A stretch of DNA of 64,000 nt from Bog-532 sp963775825 (lineage in GTDB: Bacteria; Actinomycetota; Actinomycetes; Streptosporangiales; Streptosporangiaceae): assembly GCA_963775825.1 (NCBI GenBank), contig CAVZKY010000037.1, forward strand, positions 186,001 through 250,000, given 5' to 3'. Of the stretch, positions 61,218 through 64,000 are shown piece after piece; positions within the stretch are counted from its first letter, which is position 1, and every line of letters begins with the position of its first letter. Both the position numbers and the translations under genes were made by a program. The notes under the pieces are model-generated. The model was not told the origin of the DNA. It did no database searches and worked only from the letters and a program-made list of their open reading frames with translations.

Positions 61218-64000
<2,783 letters not shown>

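Overview
The window is very GC-rich DNA of a filamentous actinobacterium, probably of the Streptosporangiales/Streptomycetales type. This is inferred from gene families, not from a marker gene. The clues are the order carB-pyrK-pyrD-pyrF-mihF-gmk-rpoZ-coaBC-metK with an actinobacterial-type integration host factor, several DUF397 genes with XRE/DUF5753 and DUF574 partners, a DynA/DynB-like GTPase pair, and many GTG/TTG starts with 4-base stop/start overlaps.

Layout. Positions 1-1960 hold the start of an aldo/keto reductase, a P-loop kinase-like gene and a cytoplasmic HtrA-type protease. Positions 2039-23930 hold one minus-strand superoperon. It starts at a cobalamin riboswitch (about 23770-23930) and runs chlI/D-type chelatase, cobO, cobB, cobI, cobM, cbiD, cobL, cbiG-cobJ, ferredoxin, cobH, cbiX, a CobC/CobD-like PLP enzyme, bluB-cobT and cysG. 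It then passes without a gap into a proline-rich segment and two dynamin-like GTPases. Positions 24186-28296 hold sugar and glycan genes (NDP-sugar epimerase, GT2 glycosyltransferase, GtrA, SqdB-like synthase), followed by a TetR regulator and a decayed ISAzo13 element with visible ends (29140-30919). Positions 31524-37365 hold a universal stress protein, a small membrane protein, glyA, a nucleoside hydrolase, an XRE-DUF397 pair and a DUF574-DUF397 pair. Positions 37456-44905 hold cobN and a PfkB kinase / ADP-ribosylglycohydrolase / NCS1 permease cluster resembling E. coli yegTUV. Positions 45037-48535 hold nested insertion sequences: an IS630 element carrying a passenger gene, which is itself split by an IS3 element. 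Next come a broken DUF222-HNH gene, a VOC protein, a DUF397 gene and about 1.5 kb of repeat-rich DNA without genes. Positions 53426-64000 hold the conserved nucleotide/CoA/SAM block metK, coaBC, rpoZ, gmk, mihF, pyrF, pyrD, pyrK and carB (carB runs off the right edge).

How the genes work together. The cob superoperon encodes most of corrin-ring synthesis with cobalt-early (CbiX, CbiD, CbiG) signatures. It also has aerobic-type cobaltochelatase parts (ChlI/D-like protein here, CobN at 37-41 kb) and the oxygen-dependent BluB for the lower ligand. The right-hand block makes UMP, GMP, CoA and S-adenosylmethionine, the last being the methyl donor for the corrin methyltransferases.

Caution. A striking number of conserved genes carry apparent single-base frameshifts (htrA, the membrane GTPase, cbiD, cobL, nucleoside hydrolase, cobN, ADP-ribosylglycohydrolase, NCS1 permease, and three in the normally essential coaBC). 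I read most of these as base-level errors in the sequence rather than real pseudogenes. I give each such gene as one locus with the break positions.
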